DNA from: Regnicoccus_A sp014224355
Lineage (GTDB): Bacteria > Cyanobacteriota > Cyanobacteriia > PCC-6307 > Cyanobiaceae
Direction: 5' to 3'
NCBI RefSeq assembly: GCF_050920705.1
Contig: NZ_CP154799.1
Span: 620,001-684,000 of the forward strand
DNA length: 64,000 bases
Shown: piece after piece, positions 20,947 to 28,744 of the stretch
Numbering within the stretch: the first letter of the stretch is position 1
Layout of the letters: every line of letters starts with the position of its first letter
Notes under the pieces: generated by a model
The model's input: only the letters and a program-made list of their open reading frames with translations
Told to the model about the DNA's origin: nothing
Databases searched by the model: none
Position numbers and translations under genes: made by a program

Positions 20947-21269
20947 TACTTAACAATCAACATAATTTCATTCGACTTCTTGCCAGTTTTTTGATCAAGT
21001 ATATAGAGCGGGTAAGAGCCTGCCTTGGCATAGAGCTCGGGAGGTACTAGCCCTGAAACCATTGATCCTTCAGAATTAACACTTGATCCTGGTAGTTTTT
21101 TCCAGCCAGCACAGGTACTGCGGACTTGGGTGCGCCCGCTGTATCTGTCCAGATTGCACTCAAGCCATCTGGCTGTACATTAAATGGTTTACCAGCTTGG
21201 ATATCCATGGGTCCATACCCCTTTAAAGTGACTTGCTTCGAAGCAGGTGAGCAGGCCACAACAAGACCT
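20947..21269 (-). pseudogene. Small lipoprotein remnant with Ig-like C-terminus
   Basis: On the minus strand the frame entering from the IS5 border reads SLGLVVACSPASKQVTLKGY, a lipobox-like LVVAC with the Cys expected to be lipidated. It continues GLSAIWTDTAGAP and SAVPVLAGKNYQDQ. In a second frame the sequence goes on as VPPELYAKAGSYPLYILD and KTGKKSNEIMLIVK before a stop at the IS junction. That ending is like the last strands of IPT/TIG-type domains. One frameshift at about 21080 and loss of the signal peptide's start to the IS at 21270 make it a pseudogene. Family assignment is inference. Confidence 0.5.
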
Positions 21270-22335
21270 AGAGAACCTCTGAAAAACCCGATAGAATCAG
21301 CCCAGATCCAAGTCTGAGACTGGGAACGGATGGCAACACCCCTCCAGCTGGGTTTCACGGATTACGAGCAGACCTACGCCAAGAAGAAGACGCGTCGGCA
21401 GATCTTCCTGGAGGAAATGGAAGCCACGGTTCCGTGGGACTCCTTCCTGGCCCTGATACACCCGGTGTACTACAAGCCCACGGCCAAGGGTGGGAGGCCT
21501 CCCTTCCCTTTGGAGGTGATGCTGCGCATCCACCTCCTGCAGCAGTGGTTCACCCTCTCTGATCCATTGATGGAGGAGATGTTGATCGACACCCCCTGCT
21601 TCCGCCGCTTTGCGGGGATCGACATGATCGATGACCGGATCCCTGATGAGACAACGATCCTCAACTTCCGTCACCTGCTGGAAGAGCACCAGATCGCGGA
21701 GCAGATCTTGGAGAGTGTGAATCAGAGTCTGAGCGAGAAGGGCGTGATGCTCAAGGAGGGGACGATCCTCGATGCCACGATCATCAATGCACCCAGTTCA
21801 ACCAAGAACAAGAAGGGCAAGCGGGATCCTGAGATGCACTCGGTGGCCAAGGGCAACCAGTGGCTCTTTGGGATGCGCTGCCACATCGGCGTTGATGCAG
21901 CCTCGGGTTTGGTCCACTCCGTCGTTAGCACGGCAGCTAATATTCACGAATTGAAAACAGCGGCCGAGCGCACCCATGGCGAGGAACGCGTGATCTACGG
22001 CGATGCTGGCCACATCGGCATTGAGAAGCGTGATGCGTTCAAGGGCTGCGAGGCTGAGATGCGGATTGCCATGAAGCCCGGGGAGCGTCGCGTGCTACCG
22101 GACACTGCAGAAGGCAGGCTGCTTAATCTGGTTGAGACGGCGAAAGCGCATTTCAGGGCAAAGGTGGAGCATCCTTTTCGGATCATCAAATGTCAGTTTG
22201 GATTCCGCAAGGTCTACTACCGAGGCATCCGAAAGAACGACCTCAAGCTCAAGATGCTCTTTGCACTGGCCAATCTCTGGATCATACGAGAGCGTTGTCC
22301 TTGTATAGCGTGAATGACAGGCTCAGCGTCTCTTG
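21270..22335 (+). mobile_element. IS5-family element
   Basis: The left end is placed at agagaacctctgaaaaaccc (about 21270), just where the lipoprotein frame breaks off. A weakly matching complement (gctcagcgtctct) lies near 22335. The repeats are poor, and I could not confirm a target duplication, so both ends are approximate. One intact transposase lies inside. Confidence 0.65.
21330..22313 (+). CDS. IS5-family transposase
   Basis: A complete 327-residue IS5-type transposase. It has the N-terminal DUF772 region (PLQLGFTDYEQTYAKKKTRR, LEVMLRIHLLQQWFTLSDP), then the DDE core: GTILDATIINAPSSTKNKKG (first Asp), VIYGDAGHIGIEKRDAF (second Asp) and HFRAKVEHPFRIIKCQFGF (Glu). The ending KLKMLFALANLWIIRE is also typical. 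Length is normal and the frame is intact, so it may be active. Confidence 0.93.
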   Translation: MATPLQLGFTDYEQTYAKKKTRRQIFLEEMEATVPWDSFLALIHPVYYKPTAKGGRPPFPLEVMLRIHLLQQWFTLSDPLMEEMLIDTPCFRRFAGIDMIDDRIPDETTILNFRHLLEEHQIAEQILESVNQSLSEKGVMLKEGTILDATIINAPSSTKNKKGKRDPEMHSVAKGNQWLFGMRCHIGVDAASGLVHSVVSTAANIHELKTAAERTHGEERVIYGDAGHIGIEKRDAFKGCEAEMRIAMKPGERRVLPDTAEGRLLNLVETAKAHFRAKVEHPFRIIKCQFGFRKVYYRGIRKNDLKLKMLFALANLWIIRERCPCIA

Positions 22336-22641
22336 CGGGAGTCAACAAGCTACCTAACATCAGCTAGCCCTCGGGAAACAAGGAAAAATGGAGTTATTGC
22401 GCCCCCTAGTGCAGAAGCCCAAGCCCCAAAAGGCTCATATTCGTCTCATTGACGAGAATAAGACAGGCGTCCTCCGAATTGAGCGACTTGATCAGAGTTT
22501 CCCTAGGGGAACAGCCAAAAGTGACGCCATCACGGCATTCCGAACGAATCTGGTCATCTTGAGCGCGAAAATCCTAGCTAATCATACCTGATCTGAGAGC
22601 TGAATTCCGGTTCAGCGGAGCCTTGCTGGACTGAGGTGGTG
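22336..22641. other. Intergenic stretch without a recognisable gene
   Basis: About 300 bases between the IS5 element and an IS3 remnant. A 67-codon ORF at 22388 has no recognisable features. On the minus strand, MTRFVRNAVMASLLAVPLG near 22550 looks signal-peptide-like but stops at once. It could be the detached start of an exported protein, but I cannot connect it to the lipoprotein remnant. Confidence 0.5.
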
Positions 22642-22870
22642 TGAGGTGGTCTGGCTTTTCTGGACAGCCCCCATCGTTAACCTTTAGGCGGGGCACCGCC
22701 CCTGAAAGGGGCTCCCACCAATGAGCAAGCGCCGCACCCACAGTCCCGAGTTCAAGGCCAAGGTCGCCATGGAGGCGATCAGTGGCCGCAGGACGATCCA
22801 GGAGATCGCTGCTGACCACGCCATTCACCCGATCCAGGTGAGCCTGTGGAAGAAGCAGATGCCCCCTGCG
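22642..22870 (+). mobile_element. IS3-family 5' remnant with truncated orfA
   Basis: The left end TGAGGTGGTCTGGCTTTTCT is followed by a GC hairpin and then an orfA start at 22721. The encoded MSKRRTHSPEFKAKVAMEA... IQEIAADHAIHPIQVSLWKK is a standard IS3-group OrfA HTH. The frame is cut at 22870, where the next element begins TGCCCGGTGTC. The remaining orfA and all of orfB are absent. It is a different IS3 type from ISa and ISb. Confidence 0.8.
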
Positions 22871-24650
22871 TGCCCGGTGTCAACTACGTAGGCGGCGCAT
22901 TGCATCGTAAAGACGGTTGACCGCGTAGGTTGTTGCCTCAGCTGAACTGTTGCTGTTGTGGCCCGTGCTCCCGCCCGCTCTTCCGGGAAGCGCAAGGGTG
23001 GTGCGGCCGGCCCTGATCCGCAGCGCCGACGGGCCGCAATGGGAGCGGCCCGCCAGCGCTACGGGGGCCTGAATCCTGCAGGGAAGAAAGCCCTGGTGGA
23101 TGAGGTGGTGGCGATCACCAGTTACCACCGCAAATCGGTGCTGCGGGCCCTGAACCGCAGACCTGCTGAGGATGGGGCCAGGGCTGGGGATGGTCCGCCT
23201 GAGCGGCACCACCGCTGTGTCTACGGCCCCGAGGTGGTGGAGGCCCTGGTGCCTCTCTGGGAGGCCAGCGACCGGCTCTGCGGCAAGCGCCTGGCGGCCC
23301 TGTTGCCGCTCCTGGTGGAATCGCTGGAGCGCCACGGCCACCTTGCCCTCGAGCCGGCGGTGAGGGAGAAGCTGCTGACGATCAGCAGCGCCACGATCGA
23401 TCGTCTGCTGGCCCCGGTGCGCAAGAGCAGCCCGGCCAACGGTTGGCGCCGCCCACCCCGGGCCCGCAGCGCGGTGGCGCGGCGAACACCGGTGCGCACG
23501 TTCAACGGCTGGGGAAAGGTGCGCGAGGCTGGCTGGCTGGAGATCGATCTGGTGGCCCACTGCGGCAAGTGGATGGAAGGCCGCTTCCTGTGGACCCTGG
23601 TGGCCACCGACATCGCCACCGGTTGGAGTGAGTGTCTACCGCTTCTCAGCCGTGATGGAACCTCGGTGATGGCGGCCCTGCGACTGCTGGAGGAACTGCT
23701 GCCCTTCCCGCTGCGGGGGATCGATGTGGACAACGACGGGGCGTTCATGAACGCCCCTCTGGAGAGCTGGTGCGAGAGACACCGGCCCCGCATCGAACTG
23801 ACCCGATCGCGGGCCTACCAAAGCAACGACCAGGCCTGGGTGGAGCAGAAGAACGGGATGCTCATCCGCCGGGTGATCGGCTACCAGCGGCTGGAAGGCC
23901 TGGTTGCCGCCGAGCTGCTGGGGGAGCTCTACGGGGCCCTGCGGCTGTTCACCAACCTGTTCCAGCCCTCGTTCAAGCTCAAGGAGACGCTCCGCGAGGG
24001 CGCCAGGCTCAGGCGCCGGCACCACCCGCCGCGCACGCCACAGCAGCGGCTGCTGGCGCTGGGGCAGCTCACTGCCGCTCAGCAGCAGGCGCTGGAGGAT
24101 CTGCAGCACAGCAGCGACCCGGTGGCGCTGCTGGAGACCATCCGTCACTGCCAGGCCTCGCTGGCCAGCCATTCGGCAGGAATCCAGGGTCAGGAGCCAC
24201 AACCCGGCGGCGGGGCGATCGACCCGGAGCTGCTGAACAAGGAACAGCGAACCCTCAGCCGGTTCCTGCGCAACCTGCAGATGCTGTGGCAGAAGAGCCA
24301 GCCGCACCCCGAGCCCAGGCAGAAACGGCGCTACACCCCCAGGCCCAGGACCCTGTTCGCCGAGCACCAGCCGCTGATCGAGAAGTGGCTGGAGGAGGGC
24401 ACGGCCAATGCGGCCGAGATCCTCAGGCGCCTGATCCGGCTGGCCCCGGAGAAGTACCACGAGGGACAGCTGCGCTCGATGGAGCGGCGCGTCAGGGAAT
24501 GGCGCGCTGCCCGCGCCGAGCAGTTGCTGGAGGGGATGCGATCAGCGGGAAAGGGGGCCCGAACAGGGGAGAGGACGATTCCTGTCGCGACACCAATTGG
24601 CGGTAACACTTAATGATGCAAAGCGCCCTCAAACAGATTGTCGCCGGACA
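22871..24650 (+). mobile_element. Single-ORF DDE transposase element with IS21-like ends
   Basis: The element starts TGCCCGGTGTCAA at 22871 and ends with the complement of TGTCCGGCGACAA at 24650. Inside each end is a second conserved block (gcgcattgcatc / gcgctttgcatc), giving imperfect inverted repeats of about 40 bp with TG...CA tips. The left tip shares TGTCAACTACGTAGGCGG with the right end of the IS21 element at 904-3617. No target duplication is evident. A decayed relative with similar ends lies at 44298-44640. Confidence 0.82.
22958..24613 (+). CDS. DDE transposase / integrase-core protein (551 residues)
   Basis: A single-protein transposase with an rve-like core. Acidic motifs appear as WLEIDLVAHCGKWMEGRF (first Asp), GIDVDNDGAFMNAPLESW (second Asp) and NDQAWVEQKNGMLIRRVIGY (Glu), at about residues 190, 256 and 295. 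The N-terminal quarter is basic with HTH-like helices (HRKSVLRALNR). The long C-terminal part is Gln/Arg rich and probably binds DNA. It is not IstA and there is no istB beside it. I do not assign a named IS family beyond an integrase-core transposase. Confidence 0.85.
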   Translation: MARAPARSSGKRKGGAAGPDPQRRRAAMGAARQRYGGLNPAGKKALVDEVVAITSYHRKSVLRALNRRPAEDGARAGDGPPERHHRCVYGPEVVEALVPLWEASDRLCGKRLAALLPLLVESLERHGHLALEPAVREKLLTISSATIDRLLAPVRKSSPANGWRRPPRARSAVARRTPVRTFNGWGKVREAGWLEIDLVAHCGKWMEGRFLWTLVATDIATGWSECLPLLSRDGTSVMAALRLLEELLPFPLRGIDVDNDGAFMNAPLESWCERHRPRIELTRSRAYQSNDQAWVEQKNGMLIRRVIGYQRLEGLVAAELLGELYGALRLFTNLFQPSFKLKETLREGARLRRRHHPPRTPQQRLLALGQLTAAQQQALEDLQHSSDPVALLETIRHCQASLASHSAGIQGQEPQPGGGAIDPELLNKEQRTLSRFLRNLQMLWQKSQPHPEPRQKRRYTPRPRTLFAEHQPLIEKWLEEGTANAAEILRRLIRLAPEKYHEGQLRSMERRVREWRAARAEQLLEGMRSAGKGARTGERTIPVATPIGGNT

Positions 24651-24837
24651 CCCGCCGCTGGGGCAGCCGCCTGCTGGCGACGGCCTGTTCGTCGTTTGCT
24701 CATGTACAGCGCAATCTGTTGGCTGGTCAGAGGGGCAGGCATCGTCGGGGCCCTGCGCAAGGCACCCGGTTCTGCAGCTCCCCTCAGCGGCGGTCAACGA
24801 GACGCCCGAGACCGCTCAACCTGATTGCCCCCTGGTT

Positions 24838-24973
24838 CAGGAAAGATGTCACCCCTTTGATCCATCCATCCGGGGGCTTGAGGAGATGATCAATGCGTCG
24901 TTACAGCGAGGCCGTCAAGGCTGATGTGAGGAGGCGAATGAGCCCGCCGCACAGGCAGAGCGTGCGGGACCTA
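24838..24973 (+). mobile_element. 5' remnant of an ISb-related IS3 element
   Basis: The remnant starts with TCAGGAAAGATGTC at 24838, matching the ISb terminal repeat. It has the same leader layout as ISb (a ccatcca(t/c)c...ggggg block) and an orfA start at 24893. The 27 codons MRRYSEAVKADVRRRMSPPH...VRDL resemble the ISb OrfA N-terminus. It ends exactly where ISb begins, so ISb inserted into a cousin of itself. The 190 bases before it (24651-24837) hold nothing I recognise. Confidence 0.82.
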
Positions 24974-25186
24974 TCAGGAAAGTTGTCTGCTCGGGGTGCT
25001 GAGCTGAGCACCGTGATTGAGCTTACTGCGGGTTAAGGATCAGGGCCTCGAGGCTCGATCGTTGTCATCATCTCGATACGGGACTGTGGTTGAGGATGGA
25101 GCTGCCGGCCCCTGATCGCGGCTGTTGCCGATCGCGCCCACCGAGGGGCGCCATCGGACAGCCACGGGGGCCTGGATTGTTGAGGG

Positions 25187-26365
25187 TCAAGCCGCGACAG
25201 GTGTCTGCGGTCGGGGATGGTTGATGCTCACAACCTGTGGCTGGCTCCAGTCACGGATGTGACGACTCCAGCGCTGCGGATTCTTCTGCCAAGCTTCTTC
25301 GTAGGTCTGCTGACGGATGGCACAGATCCCAACGGCCTGGCCGTAGTGCCGCTGATTGGGCGTCACATACTTGATGCCGCTATGCCGGTGCTCAGCGTTG
25401 TACCAGCCGACAAAGCCATCCACCCAGGCTTTTACCGAGAGCAGTTCCCGGAAGCGCCGTAGCGGATAACTCTGGTGGTATTTCATCGTGCGAAACCACG
25501 ATTCGGCATAGGCGTTGTCGTTGCTCACACGTGGCCTCGAGAACGAGAGAGAGACGCCCAGCTCCGCCAGCTTGGCCGCCAAGGTGAATGAGCGCATGGG
25601 GGCGCCATTGTCCGAGTGCAGGACCGCAGCGGTCTCTTTGCTGATTCCTTCATCGCGGCAAACACGATCAAAGAATGCGCTGGCCAGAACGCTGCATTCG
25701 CGCTCATGCACTTCCACCCCAAGGATGCGGCGGCTCCACACATCCATCACCATGTAGAGATAGTAGAACTGCCCCTTGATATGGCCGGGCAACAGGGTGA
25801 TATCCCAGGCCAGCACTTGGTTAACTCCTGTTGCCTCCAGCACCGGGGCTGGCCTTGGCTCGCGGGGAGAGCGGGTCCTGCCACGATGGTTCAGCAGGCC
25901 TTCCTGCCGCATGATGCGATAGATCGTCGACTCTGAACCCACATACATTCTCTCCTCAGCAAGAATGGCCACGATCTGAGCAGGCGTAAGATCGGCAAAG
26001 CGCGGATCATTGACGGAGTCAATCACCCGCTGCCTCTCTTTTGTCGTGAATCTGTGAGCCACCTCACGTGGGGCACCCTTGCGGCGATCCACACTGAATC
26101 CCTGACCGCTGATATCAAGCCCCCAGCGCCGCAGTGTGCGTGAACAGATGCCGATCAGATCAGCAACAGCCTTGATGGAAGCTCCTGCATTGAGGCCTTC
26201 ATAGAGAAACTCCATGGCCTTATTTCTCTGCTCTGGCGGAATCAGGACTCCTCTTCTCGCAGCCAAAGCTGATCGAGCTTTTTGAGAGCAACCGCTTCGC
26301 GGAAGCGTTCCGCTACAGCAATGTTGCTGCCTCCGAAAGAGCTTTTTCTTTCTTCTGCAACTCAC
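25187..26365 (-). CDS. IS3-family transposase OrfB of ISb
   Basis: The catalytic subunit of ISb. After a variable N-terminus comes an HTH (SIKAVADLIGICSRTLRRWG), then the rve core with QVLAWDITLLPGHIKG (first Asp), AVLHSDNGAPMRSF (second Asp) and NDNAYAESWFRTMK (Glu), and the PNQRHYGQAVGIC region. The open frame starts with GTG at 26365 inside the end of orfA, but an OrfAB fusion by frameshifting at the A-rich run aagaaagaaaaagc (26340-26353) is likely; the needed shift is +1 (or -2), unlike the -1 usual for IS3. Confidence 0.9.
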   Translation of the reverse strand: MSCRRKKKLFRRQQHCCSGTLPRSGCSQKARSALAARRGVLIPPEQRNKAMEFLYEGLNAGASIKAVADLIGICSRTLRRWGLDISGQGFSVDRRKGAPREVAHRFTTKERQRVIDSVNDPRFADLTPAQIVAILAEERMYVGSESTIYRIMRQEGLLNHRGRTRSPREPRPAPVLEATGVNQVLAWDITLLPGHIKGQFYYLYMVMDVWSRRILGVEVHERECSVLASAFFDRVCRDEGISKETAAVLHSDNGAPMRSFTLAAKLAELGVSLSFSRPRVSNDNAYAESWFRTMKYHQSYPLRRFRELLSVKAWVDGFVGWYNAEHRHSGIKYVTPNQRHYGQAVGICAIRQQTYEEAWQKNPQRWSRHIRDWSQPQVVSINHPRPQTPVAA

Positions 26366-26774
26366 GTTCCAGGCGCCGGATCTGGCGGGCCTGCTCCTGG
26401 TTTTTGCGCTGTAGATCCCTGTGGTCGGTCATGGTCGGTGCGCTGGGACCATTCGCATCCTCTGCCGCCTGGCGCCAGCGGGCAAGCTGCTTGGGATAGA
26501 GCCCACGCTCGCGGCAGTAGGCGCCGAGATCGGGGCCATTGAGGCCTGCGGCCTGGATCACAGCGGCCAGCTTGTCCGATGCTCCCCACTGCTCCGGCGG
26601 CTTGCTGGTGGCCGGCACCAGCTGGCCCTCTTTCTGCCACTGACTGCGCCAGTTGTAGAGGGTCCGGGCGGTGATGCCGGTGGAGCGAGCGATCTCGGCC
26701 ACGCTCTCCCGGTTGGGCGGGCTCATGCGATTGCGGATCTCGGCCCGCATGGCCTGGTCATAGATCGGTTTCAT
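26313..26774 (-). CDS. IS3-family OrfA of ISb
   Basis: The 153-residue DNA-binding subunit. It carries an N-terminal HTH_Tnp_1 domain (MSPPNRESVAEIARSTGITA then RTLYNWRSQWQ), a second HTH-like stretch (RERGLYPKQLARWRQ) and a long coiled coil (LQRKNQEQARQIRRLERELQ). The frame ends SEAATLL with a stop 53 bases inside orfB. The coiled coil likely drives multimer formation, as in other IS3 OrfA proteins. Confidence 0.9.
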   Translation of the reverse strand: MKPIYDQAMRAEIRNRMSPPNRESVAEIARSTGITARTLYNWRSQWQKEGQLVPATSKPPEQWGASDKLAAVIQAAGLNGPDLGAYCRERGLYPKQLARWRQAAEDANGPSAPTMTDHRDLQRKNQEQARQIRRLERELQKKEKALSEAATLL

Positions 26775-26830
26775 GGTCCTCGGTTTGGCCCCCTGGTGGA
26801 TGGGTCAGACCGAGCAGACTTCTTTCCTGA

Positions 26831-27186
26831 CGCAGGGGGGCGCCAGCACGATCATCTGGCCCAAGCAACAAGAGATCGAAGTCGCTGGGGTCCCCCAAAC
26901 CTGAGTGGCTGGCGATCACCTGTCGACCCCAAAAATCTGGCAGCGCATCGCGCAGAGCCCCGAAGAAGCCGCCCATGCGACCGGTTTCGAACGGGCGTGC
27001 GCCCAGCCTCAACTCCACCGGGTCGAGCTCCACGGCATCGGGGCGCTCCCGGTAGCGGCGGCCATACACGAACGCACCGACCGGACGTCCCTGGCGATCC
27101 TTCTTGAGCTTGAACCCCCCGGCCGTGACGAATTCCGTTGCTCCCGGCGGCACCACATAGACGAAGCACTCCTGCTCAGCAGTCAT
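26831..27186 (-). pseudogene. hipA: HipA toxin kinase, N-terminal fragment cut by ISb
   Basis: HipA proteins are Ser/Thr kinases that act as type II toxins. Only the N-terminal HipA_N region is present: ECFVYVVPPGATEFVTAGGF, GRPVGAFVYGRRYRERPDAV, and FFGALRDALPDFWGRQVI. The frame breaks at ISb (26830), after which the kinase core with its ATP-binding and catalytic motifs is missing. The start is 2 bases after the hipB stop, the usual operon spacing. The antitoxin remains, so the cell is left with an orphan HipB. Confidence 0.88.
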
Positions 27187-27188
27187 GG

Positions 27189-27530
27189 TCAGAAGTCGTC
27201 ATCCATTCGGAGACCACGGGGGGCCCGTTTTGGGCTGCGGACACCCTCCAGCGCCTTGCCCTCCTCATCCCGATCCGGATCAGCCAACTCGGACATCTGA
27301 TCGAGCAGACCGAGAGCCCAGAGCGCCCCGAGATAGGCAGCCACGGAGGTGCCTGCCTTGCCCTTCTCGACGTCGGACACCGTGTAGCGCGTCACCCCCA
27401 TGCGTTTGGCCACATCCTCCAGGCGCCAACCACGCCGCAACCTGGCCGTGCGGATGTTGCGACCCAGGCGCTCCAGGCTCTGCTCCAGGGCCGCAGGGGG
27501 ATGACGCACGATGGAACTGGCTTGGGCCAT
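27189..27530 (-). CDS. hipB: HipB-like XRE antitoxin / repressor
   Basis: A 113-residue DNA-binding protein with an XRE helix-turn-helix: LGRNIRTARLRRGWRLEDVA then MGVTRYTVSDVEKGK at about residues 22-62. HipB normally binds its operator and neutralises HipA by complex formation. Here hipA immediately downstream is cut off by ISb, so only the regulator survives. The acidic tail ending RGLRMDDDF is longer than in short HipB proteins. It is intact and may still autoregulate. Confidence 0.85.
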   Translation of the reverse strand: MAQASSIVRHPPAALEQSLERLGRNIRTARLRRGWRLEDVAKRMGVTRYTVSDVEKGKAGTSVAAYLGALWALGLLDQMSELADPDRDEEGKALEGVRSPKRAPRGLRMDDDF

Positions 27531-27716
27531 GGGAGACGCGGGACGAACAAGAAGTTGTCTGAAGGCATCCTAAAGGCATTTTCTGGTGCTTTGCAGCCAC
27601 ACGGTTTGCTCGCAATGGCCCAACCCTGGGACAGCGGCCGGAAGCACGTGCCCGCCCGAGGTCCTCGATCGGCTCCGGAGGGGCACGACCACCCCTGAAC
27701 GCGAGGGGGCTTCCTT

Positions 27717-28078
27717 GATGAAGCCACCAAGTGCGACGTCTTGTTCATCACCCTCAAGTAGTCCGAGCGCCTGTTCTCCCCCACCACCCGCTACAACGAC
27801 TACGCCATCTCTCCGTGAGAGTTCCGCTGGGAGAGCCAGACCCCACGCGGGAAGCCTCATCCACCGGGCAGCGCACCATCCACCACGAGGCGCTGGGGTC
27901 GCGGGTGCTGCTGTTTGTGCGGGAACAGCGCCGGCAGGGCACGGTCACCGAGCCGTTTGTTTGCCTGGGGTTTGCGAGGTACGAGAGCCACGAAGGGGAG
28001 CGACCGATGGCGATTCGCTGGCGGCTGGAGCGGGAGATTCCGGCGGCTTGGCTGCCGGTCATGGCGTTGGCGGTTTGA
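27717..28078 (+). pseudogene. DUF3427-type C-terminus, degraded
   Basis: The segment begins DEATKCDVLFITLK, meets TAG, then SERLFSPTTRYNDYAISP, meets TGA, then EFRWESQT before a frame change. The other frame carries TGQRTIHHEALGSRVLLFVR, VCLGFARYESHEGERPMAIR and WRLEREIPAAWLPVM. These match the DUF3427 domain that ends many DEAD/DEAH helicases with a nuclease-like head. The helicase portion is absent. Two stops and one frameshift mark it as dead. Confidence 0.75.
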
Positions 28079-28108
28079 AGGAAACCCGGGCCCCGTTAGC
28101 CTGACCCC

Positions 28109-28435
28109 ATGGACACGGTTGCCCCGCTGCTGCCCTTGCTGGCCGATCGGCTGGAGCCGCTCAGGCACCTGTGCAACCGCTACGGCGTGGATCGTCTCGA
28201 AGTGTTCGGCTCGGCGGCAAAGGGCCTGTTTGACCCTGCCAGCAGTGACCTGGATTTCATCGTGACTATGACGGGCCAAAGGGAACCGGGCTACGCCCGA
28301 CGCTTCTGTTCCTTCGCCGATGAATTAGAAGTCCTCTTCGGCCGTCCGGTGGATCTCCTCACGGAATCCATGATCCACAATCCCTATTTCCGCAAAGACG
28401 TGGACGCCTCACGCCGGCTTCTCCTGGAACTCTGA
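28109..28435 (+). CDS. MNT-type nucleotidyltransferase (MntA-like antitoxin)
   Basis: A 108-residue minimal nucleotidyltransferase. It has the family core VFGSAAKGLFDPASSDLDFI, matching GSxxxGxxxxxSDxD at about residues 30-50, and a third acidic strand in RPVDLLTESM. Such proteins pair with HEPN RNases in type VII toxin-antitoxin systems, where MntA adenylylates the HEPN toxin. The expected HEPN gene starts 2 bases after the stop but is cut short. The protein itself looks intact. Confidence 0.82.
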   Translation: MDTVAPLLPLLADRLEPLRHLCNRYGVDRLEVFGSAAKGLFDPASSDLDFIVTMTGQREPGYARRFCSFADELEVLFGRPVDLLTESMIHNPYFRKDVDASRRLLLEL

Positions 28436-28436
28436 A

Positions 28437-28493
28437 ATGCGAAGGGAGGCGCTGAAACGCCTGCTTGACGCCTTTGAGGCCATGGAGGCAAAG
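28437..28493 (+). pseudogene. HEPN toxin partner, N-terminal stub
   Basis: The ATG two bases after the mntA-like stop begins MRREALKRLLDAFEAMEAK, like the start of DUF86/HEPN partner proteins. The match ends at about 28493, where sequence of a different gene (a HicB remnant, opposite strand) begins. The RX4-6H catalytic region of HEPN RNases is gone. The assignment rests on position and the helical start only. Confidence 0.45.
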
Positions 28494-28610
28494 CGATCGC
28501 GGAGCGCACATCCTCCAGCGCTTCGTCATAAGTGTCACCCTGGCCCACAGCCACTCCGTGGATGCCCAAGGGGTATGCCACATACCCATCGGCGTGGCGG
28601 GCCGCAGCAC
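28490..28610 (-). pseudogene. HicB-like antitoxin fragment
   Basis: The minus strand encodes GYVAYPLGIHGVAVGQGDTY then DEALEDVRSAIA, the characteristic N-terminal half of HicB-family antitoxins. It is flanked by the HEPN stub on one side and a DUF3427 piece on the other, with no start and no DNA-binding C-terminus. No hicA is visible nearby. This is a clear but dead fragment. Confidence 0.7.
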
Positions 28611-28695
28611 CACCACCGCCGCCGCCTCCACCGGGCAGCGCAGCATCCACCCCACCGCGCGAGGCTCGCGGGTGCTGCCGTCCACGTCTCGGATT
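28600..28695 (+). pseudogene. Second DUF3427 fragment
   Basis: The plus strand reads STGQRSIHPTARGSRVLPS, which parallels STGQRTIHHEALGSRVLLF in the DUF3427 remnant at 27717-28078. The match is short and ends at about 28690. A third echo, REIPAAWMPGCGLA, occurs at about 30597-30640 and matches REIPAAWLPVMALA. The three pieces point to repeated duplication and deletion around this locus. Confidence 0.6.
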
Positions 28696-28744
28696 TCCGC
28701 GGACCGAGAGCTGCGTTCTGGGATGGGTTCAGCGGTTCATCGGC

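Larger units (their letters stand above)
24974..26830 (-). mobile_element. IS3-family element ISb, complete copy (about 1857 bp)
   Basis: The ends carry the inverted repeat TCAGGAAAGTTGTCTGCTCGG (24974) versus TCAGGAAAGAAGTCTGCTCGG (complement ending at 26830). Inside are orfA and orfB on the minus strand plus about 210 non-coding bases beyond orfB. The flanks differ (an IS remnant on one side, hipA on the other) and show no target duplication. This suggests that a deletion or recombination followed insertion. Confidence 0.9.

Noticed and set aside
22388..22591. 67-codon ORF between IS5 and the IS3 remnant
   Set aside because: No domain, no convincing ribosome-binding site and IS-rich surroundings.
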